From Spirodela intermedia (lineage: Eukaryota; Streptophyta; Magnoliopsida; Alismatales; Araceae), in NCBI GenBank assembly GCA_902729315.2, contig LR746273.1, forward strand, positions 377,001-441,000: a DNA stretch of 64,000 nucleotides, read 5' to 3'. Positions 1 to 17,700 of the stretch are shown here, piece by piece. The notes beneath the pieces were generated by a model. It did no database searches and had not been told where the DNA came from. It saw nothing but the letters and a program-made list of their open reading frames with translations. Each line of letters opens with the position of its first letter. Within the stretch, counting starts at the first letter, position 1. A program made the position numbers and the translations under genes.

Positions 1-1191
1 TGATAATACAACCTCAGTGTAATTTCCTTTGAATCGCATAGAGCTTTTGTTTCAAACTGAACTGTTGCAAACCCAAAACAATGATCCGATAACAAGGTAT
101 ATATGTACAACACTACCCATGAACTCGTGTTAAAAAGACAATACTGGCAAAGAAAAATGCAAAGCAAAACACAGTAGAAGAAAGATACTTTTCCATCAGA
201 TACTAAATAATAAAACAAAGAAACATGCTGCATGCTTCTTTACTTAAGAGCTTGTCTTCATTGCCATCGTTCAAAAGCAAGGATTAAAATCAGATACCCA
301 GAGACAACAATCAATCTGATAAAACAGCTTTCAATTGTTTTTACGAAACATTGCATATAATTATTAGTGTATGCCATAAAACATGCTAAAAACGTGAAAC
401 TCTGATTTACATCCTCTCATTAAATTTTGTAAAAAACGTCACAGTGAACTATTGGTCTGAAAATCAAAAAAATAAGAGGGATCTGACTTGGAAAAGAGAA
501 ATAAAATCGGGATAACCGAAAAACCAATGATAGACAAATGAGAATAAGGTTGACGGTACAGTTAGGAAGACCAAAATCCCTGGATTCTCACACGTCTCCT
601 AATTTTTGAACTTATTCTCCATCTAGATCGGCAATTTTGCCTTACACCCGTTTTACCCTTCTCTTCTTTCCATTTTTAACATCCAAGAAAAGTAACTATA
701 ATTTTATGATGGGTTCTTCCATCAAGAAAAATAAATCGAAAAAGAGAATAAACCAGCCAAGTCTGTCAGAGCTTCTAAAAGGATCACTTCAAAAGCAACA
801 CAGAAATGTCAGATTAACTCGACTCGCTTGAATTATCATCGTCCAAATAACACCTAATGATCGACCATCAACGAGTCGCAAAGTCTTCAGCAACCCCCTC
901 CCATTTACGACACACAAAAAAAAAAGGGAAATACGGGGAGCGACGCACCTCCAAGAGAAAAAGGCAAACAGAAAAGTACCCCGGAGAGTACACTAAACCT
1001 TGGAGTGCGGGACCTTCGCGCCATACGCTATTTTGGCGTTCGTGACAATTTGACTCAATCTAACGTACACACACAAAGAGAAGGGAACAAATCGGAGGAA
1101 AAGGTAACGAATACGGAAAGAAAGATGAGGACAGAAAAGAGAAGAATTAGCCCGCAAGTGTATCAGCTTTTCTCAGAAAGCGAAAGATAAC
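1..1191 (-). other. UBP3/4-type gene, intron 1 (continues off the left edge)
   Basis: After the exon-1 donor on the minus strand no second UBP exon is recognisable down to position 1. The stretch is AT-rich, and its short open frames show no family resemblance. I read it as intron 1, at least 1.19 kb long. No transposon or RNA gene was seen in it. Confidence 0.65.
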
Positions 1192-1308
1192 CTGCAAGAC
1201 GCTGTTGCAATAGCAGGTGTTGCCGAAATTTTCCAGGCCAAAATACCTCTCGCTTTCAGGAAACTGATCTCCAAGAGCCTTCTCGAGCTTCGAACCAGCG
1301 GCTCCCAT
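1192..1308 (-). CDS. UBP3/UBP4: Ubiquitin-specific protease (UBP3/UBP4 type), first coding exon, partial
   Basis: This is a 39-residue exon of a C19-family deubiquitinase, which removes ubiquitin from proteins. It begins [18 protein letters not shown], the conserved start of plant UBP3/UBP4, and MGAAGS looks like an N-myristoylation signal. It ends in the Cys box [11 protein letters not shown], whose Cys32 is the catalytic nucleophile. The exon ends CAG and is followed on the minus strand by a GTTATC donor. The His box and the rest of the protease lie beyond the left edge of the window. The start at 1306-1308 is chosen from family similarity; the frame stays open upstream to another ATG at 1486-1488. 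UBP3 and UBP4 cannot be told apart from this exon. Confidence 0.9.
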
Positions 1309-1532
1309 TCCATTCACCCCCCTCTCTCTCGCTTTCTCTCCTCTCTGCGTCTTCGCGACGCCACCGACGAAAAGCCAGAACGAGAAGAACAGTACGAGAC
1401 AAAAACAAACCCCAAAAGAAACTATTGGATTCCTGTCGTTCAACCTTCTTCTCTCAGCCCAGGCGCCGCCATCGGCCTGGCTTCGCACGCTACCTGTGGA
1501 AGATTATACCAGGAATCCCTCTCTCTCACTCA

Positions 1533-1559
1533 CTCTCTCTCTCTCTCTCTCTCTCTCTC
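1533..1559. repeat. (CT)n microsatellite in UBP leader/promoter
   Basis: A dinucleotide CT run on the plus strand, about 230 bp upstream of the UBP start codon. It probably falls in the 5' leader or core promoter, where GA/CT tracts are common in plants. Confidence 0.85.
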
Positions 1560-2362
1560 CCCCTCAGAGAAAAGGGAAAGCAGGGGACACAACAGAAAAT
1601 AAATCTCATGCGGACGCCAGGAAATTGTTCACAAAATTTTACTTTACCCCAAAACATTTATTTATTGTACAAAACACCTGTTTTGAGTATTGAAAATTAT
1701 AGTACAATGATAATTTCATCTTTTCACCTTTGAAATCTGTACATCTCACAATGTCCCCCTAAAATAATAAATATTTCAAAAAACCACTAAACTCTCTACT
1801 GAACTAAGTCGGATATTGATAAATCCCCTGTTTTTATCTTCTTAGAACATTAGAGGGAATTTCCTAGGACATTGGTAATACAAAAATTCTGAGAATATAT
1901 GACAATGTTATTAATATACGAGGTTTAATGATAATTGACTCAGTTTGAGGGGGAGTTAGAGCTAAAAACCATTTTTCATATTTATCAAATTATCATTATG
2001 CTAAAAAAAACTATGTGGCATGTGAGATGACCCCACCAATACATGTTATTAATATGCAGTAAAATTTATAAAAAGAAACATGCTGTCCCCAAAAACCCAC
2101 CGTTTTTTTAAGATCGTAAACTTTGCCCAAAAGCACTCGAGATCAATACTCTTTTTTAATAATACCATCTGAAGCCAAAAAATTTATAATATATCCTTAG
2201 AGATGCTAGCTTTGGTGATGTCATTAAATAAGAGAAAAAGTCCCACCGTGGGGCAAATTGTCTCGAATGAGTTTTATCGATAAGCCCTAAAAAATAATAG
2301 CTTAAACAGAATGTCTCTTAAATCACTAATGTATCCTATATACATTCAGAAAAGCAAGAAAA

Positions 2363-2540
2363 AGGGCCCAATAATGAGATAATTCTTGCCGTTATCCGTG
2401 GTTGAGCTGGATTTATGGGCCGTTCCTTATGGCCCATAATGACGGGAGAGTTTGACGAGAGGCTATCCGCAAGCCACGTAGATGGATCCGGTTAAGTTAA
2501 GGGTGCAATCCTCTCAAGAAGGAAGGTCTAAAACCCTAAA
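2363..2540 (+). promoter_or_regulatory. HSP60 promoter elements: site II motifs and telo-box
   Basis: GGGCCCAA is at about 2364-2371, ATGGGCC at 2415-2421, ATGGCCCAT at 2429-2437, and the telo-box AAACCCTAA at 2531-2539. Site II (TGGGCY, bound by TCP factors) near a telo-box is a known arrangement in plant genes for mitochondrial and ribosomal proteins. This suits HSP60, which starts about 180 bp downstream. Function is inferred from the motifs. Confidence 0.6.
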
Positions 2541-2722
2541 CCCCCCCCTGAGGAGAGGCTTCTGGAGACTTCTTCCTACATACTGCCGGTAGCTTACTGC
2601 TTCGGCTTGATCTCCCGATCTTCTTGGTCGTCTCTGTCCGCCGCTAGCTTGCAGTCTCAACTCTCCTTGGCTTCCTCTTGCTTCCTGGCCGGGTGCCCGG
2701 GCGTCTATCCCTCTCCTTCGCC

Positions 2723-7878
<5,156 letters not shown>

Positions 7879-8272
7879 AGAGACGATTCTCTTCAAGGGC
7901 CTTGGGAGCTGAGTTTCCTTCATTTTCGTGTTCGCTATCTCCTTCGTTTCACAGACTTTAAAAGAGGGTTCTTCTGGTTGCTGGTCAAATTTTCCTCAAA
8001 CAGCTGATGTTGCCAGCTTCATCACTTGTTCCCCTTCCGAGAATTTTCCTACGCTGCAATGGATGGACTCCACACACCCTTTCCGGCTATCTCTCTCTCT
8101 CTCTCTCTCTCTCCTCTCTCTTATATATGTATATCGCTCTTTCTGGGCTTGTGAAGCGCATTGCCCGGTGAGAAGCTGAGGATGGATCAAGCATGGACTA
8201 TAAGGAGAAGGTATGTCATCTGACAGCTAGAAGAACGAAGGTGGGGTGAGGTCCACTCCAATGGAGATGATC
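7879..8272. other. Convergent 3' region between HSP60 and PTAC3
   Basis: 394 bp between the two stop codons of tail-to-tail genes. It must hold both 3' UTRs and polyadenylation regions, so the transcripts may overlap. A (CT)n run lies at about 8090-8113. No coding sequence is recognised. Confidence 0.7.
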
Positions 8273-8720
8273 TCAGGGTAGAGTGAGATCCCCGGCTGTG
8301 GAGGCGTCGCCACCCTGTTTGGCGGCGAGGACTTGGTCCAGGGTTTCGTCGGGGACCTTGATGCCGGTCGTCTCCATGTCCGCAACAATCGCGATGGCGG
8401 CATCTTGCTCTCCTAGATCGAGGCACAGGGTGATCACCTCGTCGTACAGAGGGCTGAAGAAAGAAGACACCACCAGCCCGAGGCGAATATATAAATATAT
8501 TTATTTATTAATGTGGAGGAAAAATGGAAGATTATTATAACAGTGAAATGGGGGTGGATTACCTCCCGAAGACGTAGCCAAGACTGTGGGTTTTCTGCAA
8601 GATTCCCAAGAAGGCCGAGGGAGCCGGTGCTCTAATGGCGGCACGCAGTATCATGGCGCAATCCCCAATGGTCGGCGTCCCACCAAGCTCGATCACCTGA
8701 GACAGGCATCACTACAGCCA

Positions 8721-8768
<48 letters not shown>

Positions 8769-11700
8769 TATCTCTTCAGGGTTTTCTTTTCCCACCAAAC
8801 AAAAGCTGAAGAGAATGAAGGAAAGATGTTCTCAATGGTCGGGTCTGACAAATTCTTTTTGTCAGACCCAATGTCAAATAGCCAGAGAGAGATCCAACAT
8901 TTTCTTCTTCCAACTGGTATATGCTAATGCATTTAAAATCTACAGCATCTGAGGAAACATAACATTGTTGCTATGTTTCACCGAATATGTTTGTTAACAA
9001 CAAAACTGGGAGGGTATCATTTTCCGTTCCCAGTCAATTACTTATCACAAGGAATAGCTGCAAAACATTGTTTACGAGAATCTGTCCGAATCTGATAACT
9101 GAACATGCCGGGCATGCACAACTAAAAGCCTAAAAATTTAAAAATAAAGCAACAAATATAAAAGCACAAGCATAAATAAAGTCAAAACACTGATACTGAA
9201 TAAAATGCTTTTTTACCATCTATGCTGCAGGATAATAAGAAACAACTAGCACGACAACTTGGTAAGATTCAAAAGTAAAAGGTATGAGCACAGGAACATG
9301 CCTTGTCCATTATTTTCACAGCCAATTCTACTTCCCATTCTTGTGACCATTTCTGAGGGGGCCTCTGTTTTAAGTCCCTCTCCCATGTCCAACCCCAAGC
9401 GTCAGCAATGGTATAGATATCTGATACATCAAAAACTCTTCTCTCTCTCATTTCCTTGAATGCTTCATGTGCATCCTCAGGAAACCAATCATCATCATCA
9501 TCATCCTGTGCCACACAGTAAACTAGTGTTGTAAGTAATAATTTTTAGACAGAAATATATGATAGCATAAAACAAACAATTTACAGAGTACATCCCGCTA
9601 GGCTAGACCATCAGTACACGGTCCCACTAATTCCAAGGAATTTTTTTTGATAACTTGGGTGTTGGATTGTTTATTAAATGCATCTCAAACAGAAAAGTTT
9701 AGACCTTTTTATAAGTAAACTTATAGATCATCGGAACGTATGGTTGGCCAGTAATATGGCTCACCGGATATTTTGTTGTCAAATCCCAAGAGACAAGATA
9801 AAGACAGTCGCAAGGTTTAGCAGTAGGCGAAGCTGAAGACTAGCTGTCCAATCAGCAAAAAATCCTTAATGTTACCCATGGAATCTTTTTCAAGCGCCAA
9901 AAGGAAAATGGAGGGTCCCAATATTGGAAGGAAAGTGAGAATCTAGCCTATTAAAACTCCAAGACTGCATGAAGCTCGACGAATCATATCTTTAGAGGTG
10001 GTTGAAACTGAAGGCAATATGAAGAGCCGACAGAGTGATTCCACATGATAGAGCAAATAAGAGCGAGGTCCAACTGTGTACGACGTGGCTTGGAGTTTAT
10101 TCAACCGACGATGTGGCATGATTCAAAACAAGGTAGCAGATTTTAATTATGAATAAACGAAAAGAAGATATCATTTTGTAGCCTAAGCTACTGATAAAAA
10201 GAAATGAAATAGGGTGATTTGCAAGGCAGGAAGAGGATTTTTTAATACCATCACGATTACGCTCACTAAGATGGAGCAACGTGTATTCGTTAGAATATCT
10301 GGGGATACCGGTCCAGGGTAGGCTTTTTTTTGAGGGGGTGTGAGAGAGGATGGGTTGGGTGGTAGAGGACAATGTTACAACAGCGACATTGAGGAGAACG
10401 GACTATCATATATCAGCAATATCGGGATTGTGAAGTTTCATCTCCTAGATAAAAATATAAAAAAAACTGAGCAGACTCGAGTGTTCTAAAGATTCTCGCA
10501 TTCTCTCCAGTAAGCAATATTTAACTACAGCATTAGTTGTCTTAAATGCTTATTAAAGTATCTTAATCAGGAACTACTTTAGAAAGATAAGAAAGTTGAA
10601 AGGCATGCTTCGAAATGTGAGATGGTTAACATAATAAATCATCGGAAAATGCCGGATAAGTAAGAAGAGTTAGACGATAGATGTGATATTACAAAATAAA
10701 CAGAGTAAAGCTCTACTATCTTGGATTACTTTTTCATCATTTAATTGCTTTATGGTGTCCCATCAATTCCTAGTTCTCGGAGTCCTAATATCAATTCATC
10801 CAGACAGAAACTTGGAGTTAAGGGCATCCGTTAATACTAATAGGTTCAAAAACAAACACATGCCTTAATGCATGCGTTCAGTGGCCATTAAATTTCACAT
10901 TCAAACATTTGTTCCTAACGAAGCAATTAAAAATCCCTGCCACTTCTCCAGACAGCTACATGCAAGTCACTGGTTTGAGACAATTTTCAGGCTTCTTGTT
11001 AAGAAGATTTTTCATCCATGATTACACTTCCTATGTCAAAACTTCAGGCAGAAGTATGCAGATCATAATCATAGTAAGAAAATAGCTGGCTAAACACTTT
11101 GATCCGCTCTAAATGAACTGACGTTGAAGAAAACGACACATAAACATGATATATCCTAGCTCGGGAGAGTTTTGATGTGGCAAAATTATCAGATAGTTCT
11201 CATGGAGAACACGTGATAAACACTACTTAGTGGTTTATGCTTATTCAGGTTGCAGTTGACTTATTAATTCACAGGTGCTGCACAGACAAATTATGACTAT
11301 GTTTTTACTATTCAAGCATTCCCAGTAATTGGATCATAAATGACTACCATAAACTTGATGATGAACGGCAAGAGATAACTTTGAATGATTAGCAAAAAGA
11401 CAAAGTACCCATATGGTTCAGAAAGTGCATGAACATACAATTTTAGGTTTATTAGGACTTTACGAGGGTTTGGGATTCAATCATTATAATGACAAAAAAA
11501 TAGACGGAAAGAATTTCCATGCATCTTTAAATAGTAAAGAATTTAAATAGACGTAAAGATTATCCGAACGTAAAATAGAGATAAAGGAAAGCTTTCCTAG
11601 AAGAGTATGAAAAACCCAAAACTTGGACTGAATTGTATTAGATTTATCAAGAAAAATGTCCAGATAAACTCACGAAAATCAAATGGAAATCCCTCGAACA

Positions 11701-14700
11701 AAAATAAAATGACTCGTTTCAGACCTCGAATGAAGCTCTGGCAATTTTTCGTTGTGATTTACTTGTTGTGGAAGATGTTTGCTCAGAATCTTTCAGTAAC
11801 TGAACTCCAATCATTTGAAGAGGTTTAGATCTTTCAACATCCTTGTCCTTAACCCTAACATCAGTCTGACTCTCTGTCTGTTCAACCTCCTCTTCTTCTT
11901 CTGCTTCCTCATCATCTGGTTCTTTTGGAGCATCCTCCGTCACATCAGGATCATCTAATATATCTATGACTTCTGTATCTTCTGTTTCGGATAGCTTTTG
12001 CTGTACATCCTTCAGACCTTCCCCAAGAAAGCGACGCTTCCAGAACTCTGTATTCCCATCTTCCAATTTAATCCGTGAGATTAATTCATCCAGTTCTTCA
12101 TCAATCTGCAAAAAGGAATAATTAAAACGGAATAGATGAAGAACATCTAATTTTTTTCATTATAAAATGGAAAAAAATCATCAAACCAAAAGATATAACG
12201 ATAGAAAAAAAAAAACTGAATCGTTAGTCTCAATGAAACAGTATATTTTAGGGACATGGAAATTTACATCTTCCTCTTCCTCTTCAACTGGAGGCACCCA
12301 TAGAGGCCGACCACGTGAACGGTTTATCCTACGAGCCTTCTGTACTCTCTGGTAGAGGACTTGTCTAGTACCATCTGTGGGTAGACCTTGGGCTTCTAAC
12401 TCTTCTTTCAACTCAGAGACCACCATCTTACTCGCTGCTTTGGGTTTCAGAGCATTCTGCTCAGGTCCTTTGATGATCTTCTTTAACCTTTCTTCAACTC
12501 TAATAATATCATATTGAGATACATCCCCCAAGACTGCAGGTCCTTCATTCTTAAATATTCTGAGAAGCTTCCGATGGTAAATTTTCCAGTCCTCTAGGCA
12601 ACGTTGTTTGAATGATGTTTCTATTGGGTTTGAATATGCAAATCCGAGTGCATCAGGATCCAAGGGAGCCTTCCCTCTTCGAGGAACCCATCTCATGCGT
12701 TCACCAGTAAGCCCACCTTCAGCAATGTACCTGCTCAGGGAGGAGGGTGTTCACATACCTTCACAGCAACCATGTACGACAAGTGACAACTGAAAATATT
12801 TCTAATTTCTTACCATAAATAAGGTATTTATTGTGAAAATAGAAATGGACAGAGAAGATGTATGAAGTTCAAAAAATAATGGTAGCTAGACAAGGCATTT
12901 CAAGAGTGAACTGAAGCCAGAGAAACCAAAAGTCCTAGTATGGAAATACAAAATGCACACTCTCTTTCCCCTTTAAAGCACGAAGAACAAGGGAATAAGT
13001 TGTCAGCAGTCAGAAGCAAACAAACTCTTTGAAATATGGACACTGATCATGGTGGAGATCAAAGAGCTGCATTTGAGCAAGGCGAAAGGTGAAAAATATA
13101 ACATGAAAAAAGTAAAATACTCCGCCTTCCAGATCATGTCTTCCTTTCAAATGCATCAAGCATACGACCATTTTAAAACCAAACTTTATTAATATTTTTG
13201 CAGTTCCTTAAATCTAGCATGTAGTTCACTGATTTTACCGTTCCTGTCAATCGGCAGAAGTATACAAACGCCTCAAATGTTGCTTTATAAGCACTCTTAT
13301 TTCTACAATCGTTTGCATCTCCCATAACTATTTTTGTGGCAAACTTTTAATTTTCAAGTAAAAAAGTAATAATTTTTCTAAAGCTTTTTTGGCACTCCCT
13401 CTTTGCTCAGCATCATTGACTTCTATGGTACTCAATGATGATCATGATAATCTGATTACAAGTGCAAACACAACACAGGCATGTTTTCATTTCAAATTTT
13501 GGCTCTAATGCTATCCTACCCGTTCACCTGAACATTTCCCAATTTATAATTTCCATATTGATGTCACGTGACTTCTTCATATCCCAATATTCAATACTAA
13601 ATAAATTGGTCATACATCCGTGTTTATGAAACTTGAATCAAGTTTTGTGCTGCAGAAACAAAACATGAATTAAGTTTCAGAGATATGCATAAATAACATA
13701 GAATAAGTCTGATGCAGCAGCACCCCATTCACCCTATCTCAGATTAATGGCAGACATCACTATCCAACTCCACCCCTGGAAGATCAATACACACTTTTCA
13801 TGATCAGGAAAGAATAAAAAAGGGGAAAATAATCCGAATCCGGAAGTGTCCAGATAGATAAAGCTATAAGCTAAGTAGATAAAAGGAAGTGAGTCAGTCA
13901 CAAGACAGAAACAATAAGAGATTTGAAAATATGGATTAAGAGATGAAAATAAATGAAAACATGAACCATTTTGAGGGATAAGGTGTACATTGTGTAGCTC
14001 AAAACCCATTCAGTTAATGATAAGAAATGAACAAACCTTGCAACATAATCAATTTCAAAACCAAGATCTGCTTCCTCCTGTAAAGGTTCAATCCAGGAAC
14101 TAACTAATGAACGGTACTTTCTGTTCAATATCATTGCACGAGGTGGAATTGGTTGATTTTCCTTAGCCATTGCTTCTAAGGCTTCAAGCAAGTCAACAGC
14201 TCGTCCTGATAATAAAACAACTTTCTCAGACGAAACTAAGTCCATAAAAAAATTATAGCAAACTAAAATAGTAAAGAGAACGGGAGCAAACATTTATTGG
14301 TGTCTAGATAAAGCCACTAAATACAGATACATATTAAATAAGTCCCTCCATAAAAAGATTAGGTTTCACCTCACAAATGTTTAACGTGTTCATCTATCTG
14401 ACCTACGCCATGTCTCTTTCACGTTTAAGTCCCCAAAGTTCAAACCTAATCCTTAAGATGTGTGCAAAAACACTCTATAGACCTTAACACGTGCCGACTT
14501 ACACTTCCTTAATACACCCTTCATAATAAGGCCATAAAAAGGCTGCACAACTATTATCCTTGACTCCATTATTAACAGAAGATTATATCAGACTTCCATG
14601 ATAAATCCTCCGGCACAAGGGACCATGAACTTTTTCATCATCAATATTCCAAAGAAAACAGACGGATGCCACGTTCCAAATGACAACACTTGACCATAGA

Positions 14701-17700
14701 ATATGTATCATTTTCATTCTGATTGTGACACCCAGATCAACCACGGTCAGGCTGAATTTGTTTTATCTAGATATAGACGTCCATAACTAGATGCTGATAA
14801 ATTTTTATTACATGATATTGGAGTCGAAGTATTAACAAGACGTTAGTAAGATAAATATTACTGAAAAATATCAAAAGGCAGGGAAGACTAGATGAAGATA
14901 ATGTAGAAGGTGAAAAATACCTTCACGACATATGGCCCGAAGGTAAAGAGAGAGTGGATCCCCAAATTTCCCTTCATTATACAAAATCTTTGTCCAGCCT
15001 TCAAAATTTTTAAGAGCGCGAAAATGTCGGATAGCTTCTCGTACAACACAATATTTTGTAAAGCACTCTACCAGCAACCTGAGAGAAAAATGACATCACG
15101 AAACGCAGAATATTTCTCCAAAACTAGTTTGAAGAATAAATTGGTCAACGAACTACAAAGATATCTGTTGGTTGGAAGCAAGGAATTCCACATTCTGAAC
15201 TTAAAGAAAGCACGTATTTTCTGAAAGCAACTTTTCTTACGCATAAGTCTTCACATTGGGCTGTATACGCCTGTGATCTTCGACCATCATTCCAAGTAAT
15301 TCAGTGACATCCTGCACTCTGGACATTAAACCCAAATAAAGGACAAATAAAATAAATATAATGTCTTTGTACCATTAAAAGTAGAACAATAAACAAACAT
15401 ACAGCAATTCCATACTCAGGTAAACTTTCTCCACATAACAACCCTTTTCTTTATTTCTCACCTATATAAACTAATCAACAGATAAGTACAGGACATTTAT
15501 TCGTATTTCCACCACTGGCCCAAGAAATTTTGCAATTTGGTTGCACCACCGACCCCTACTTTTATCGCAAGTTGGCTGGACCAGACAGTGACATAACTGT
15601 CTTGAACATAAAATCTTAAAGGAGAAATTCAAAAATTACAAAATGAATTGTTGTTCTATTCAACTTGAAAAAACGGAATATAAAATTATGCATGCTTTTG
15701 ACCTCAATAGTATTCGACAATTGATGATGATTACTTTTTAAAACAGCATCATCAACATTATGGCTCCAAGGTGATCTCATCCATTTTCCATAGAAATCAT
15801 GGCTGTCTGCAAACAATGAAACCATATCCTCCTTTTGCATTATTGAGCATATCTTAGGAATAATTTACGATATAACTTATTTCGGGGGTACAGGGTGAAT
15901 ATGTTTAAATATACCAATAGTATCAGGATTATTATGGGTTTTACTTTATGTCATTCCGCAACATCTGAATGAACATACTTCAGATAATGAACCTACAAGG
16001 ATTTAAGCGCCTTTATCTTAATTGAAAGCAGCCAAACCTTTCTCAGGCTTCATTGCATGAAGGTACCACAAAAAACAGAAATTGAAGTCATAAAAAGGCA
16101 ATTGTGTGAGCCACTGACTTTACTTTTTTATAAAAAGGCAATAGCATCACTTCCTGTCTAGATAAGGTATAACCTCCGTTTTAAAATATGAGCCGCTGAC
16201 TTTACTTTTTTAATTTCATAGGCAATTGCGTGATGAACAAATCTTGTTTGAGTATTCTCTTTTTGTTTTATACGGAAATCCAAGACATGATTGGTGAATG
16301 TATGCATATCACCTGCTCGAAGTGTGGGAGTAGGATTGTGTAGGGAGGACACAAGTTTTTCTTCAATTTCACTTCTGCGAAAATAAATATCTGACTTGAA
16401 AATAATAACATACTATCAATTTTAGCATACAGAAAGGCATGTCAAGATGACGAGTTCTACTGAGCAATAAGCATCGATCAGATCTCAGTTGTCATATCAA
16501 CTAAACTCAACAACCACACCTTTCAAGTTCGATTAGAAAGATAGCGAAGGCCCCAAATACAGAACAATGAGAATTTAATGGTGGAATAACTTAGATAGAT
16601 ACATTCATGCATAACCTTTTTACCTGTCATAAGATTCAGCCCTAGTGTATGCCTGAATAACCCAATTATACGACTCTGCATCTGGTTTCATATAACCTAC
16701 CAAAATACAACATACAAATACGTATCAGGATTATAGAGAAAATCGCATCTAGCACAAACGCGAAATCTAGATTTAAGATTCAATTTCAAATCAGAATGAG
16801 TACTGGAATCTTTCAAAATGCATGACAGAGAATCATTGACGAAACAACGATCCTCTATCAGAGGAACACAACAAGAAAGGAGAGATAACTAGAGCGAAAG
16901 TAAAGTATCAGCGGTCTAGCCAGTCCTCCAAATAGTAATCATAGACAAGAAAGTATCCCAAAGAACTTCTGAAGAAATTCCACCATCTTCTTGACACGAA
17001 AATGGATGGCATAATATTTCATTACTTCAAGAGAAAAAACAAGATCAAGCTGAATACGTCAAATCAAGTAACATGTACAAGCTAGTCCATGCAAATCTCA
17101 ACTAGCCAAACTAAAAGAGAAAAGTTGCAGTCCCATCCATCATTTTCTGTTCAGTGGTCACTTTATTTATAAACTATCAGTTTTAAGCATTACGTCCTCT
17201 ACTAACGAATGTCTGGGTCAAGGATGAATACGGACTCTATCCTCAAGACTTATGCCAACCCATCGTTGGACCTTGTTCAGAGGCCTATAACATAATTCTA
17301 GAGCATAGTCTCATGCATTTACGGATCCTTATTGAGGGCAACCAGGTCTTTGTTTTAACATTTCATTTCTAAGATACATGGTACGTTCAAATAAAAATTC
17401 TATCCTTTTGATTCGCCATCCTCATGGATAACCAAATTTCATGAATGTTTTTCCCTGAACTTGGACAATGTCTATATGGTTTCATGCATCAATGAATCCA
17501 TATTTTGGATTCACTTTTTCCGTTACATTGCATGGTCAAATGCTTATATTCACAGTCCATTAATCTTTTCCCATTCTAGCAATGTAACCATTAAAACAAG
17601 AGAATTCAATGCAATAGCAACTGCTTATAATACAGAAACGAACAACAAAAAACCGGTAAAATCCGCAAGTTATAATGAAGCCAAACAAAACCAAAGATGG

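Larger units (their letters stand above)
1309..2722. promoter_or_regulatory. Divergent UBP / HSP60 intergenic region
   Basis: This 1.4-kb head-to-head spacer lies between the two start codons. The UBP side (1309-1600) is its leader, with a (CT)n tract on the plus strand, i.e. GA-rich in the transcript. The centre, about 1600-2340, is AT-rich with nothing recognisable. The HSP60 side (2350-2722) has site II-like motifs, a telo-box and a GC-richer leader. No coding sequence is seen. Confidence 0.7.

Noticed and set aside
7996..8190. Open frames with Arg-Glu or Ser-Leu repeats near 8.1 kb, and similar ones near 1.5 and 8.7 kb
   Set aside because: They are translations of CT/GA microsatellites.
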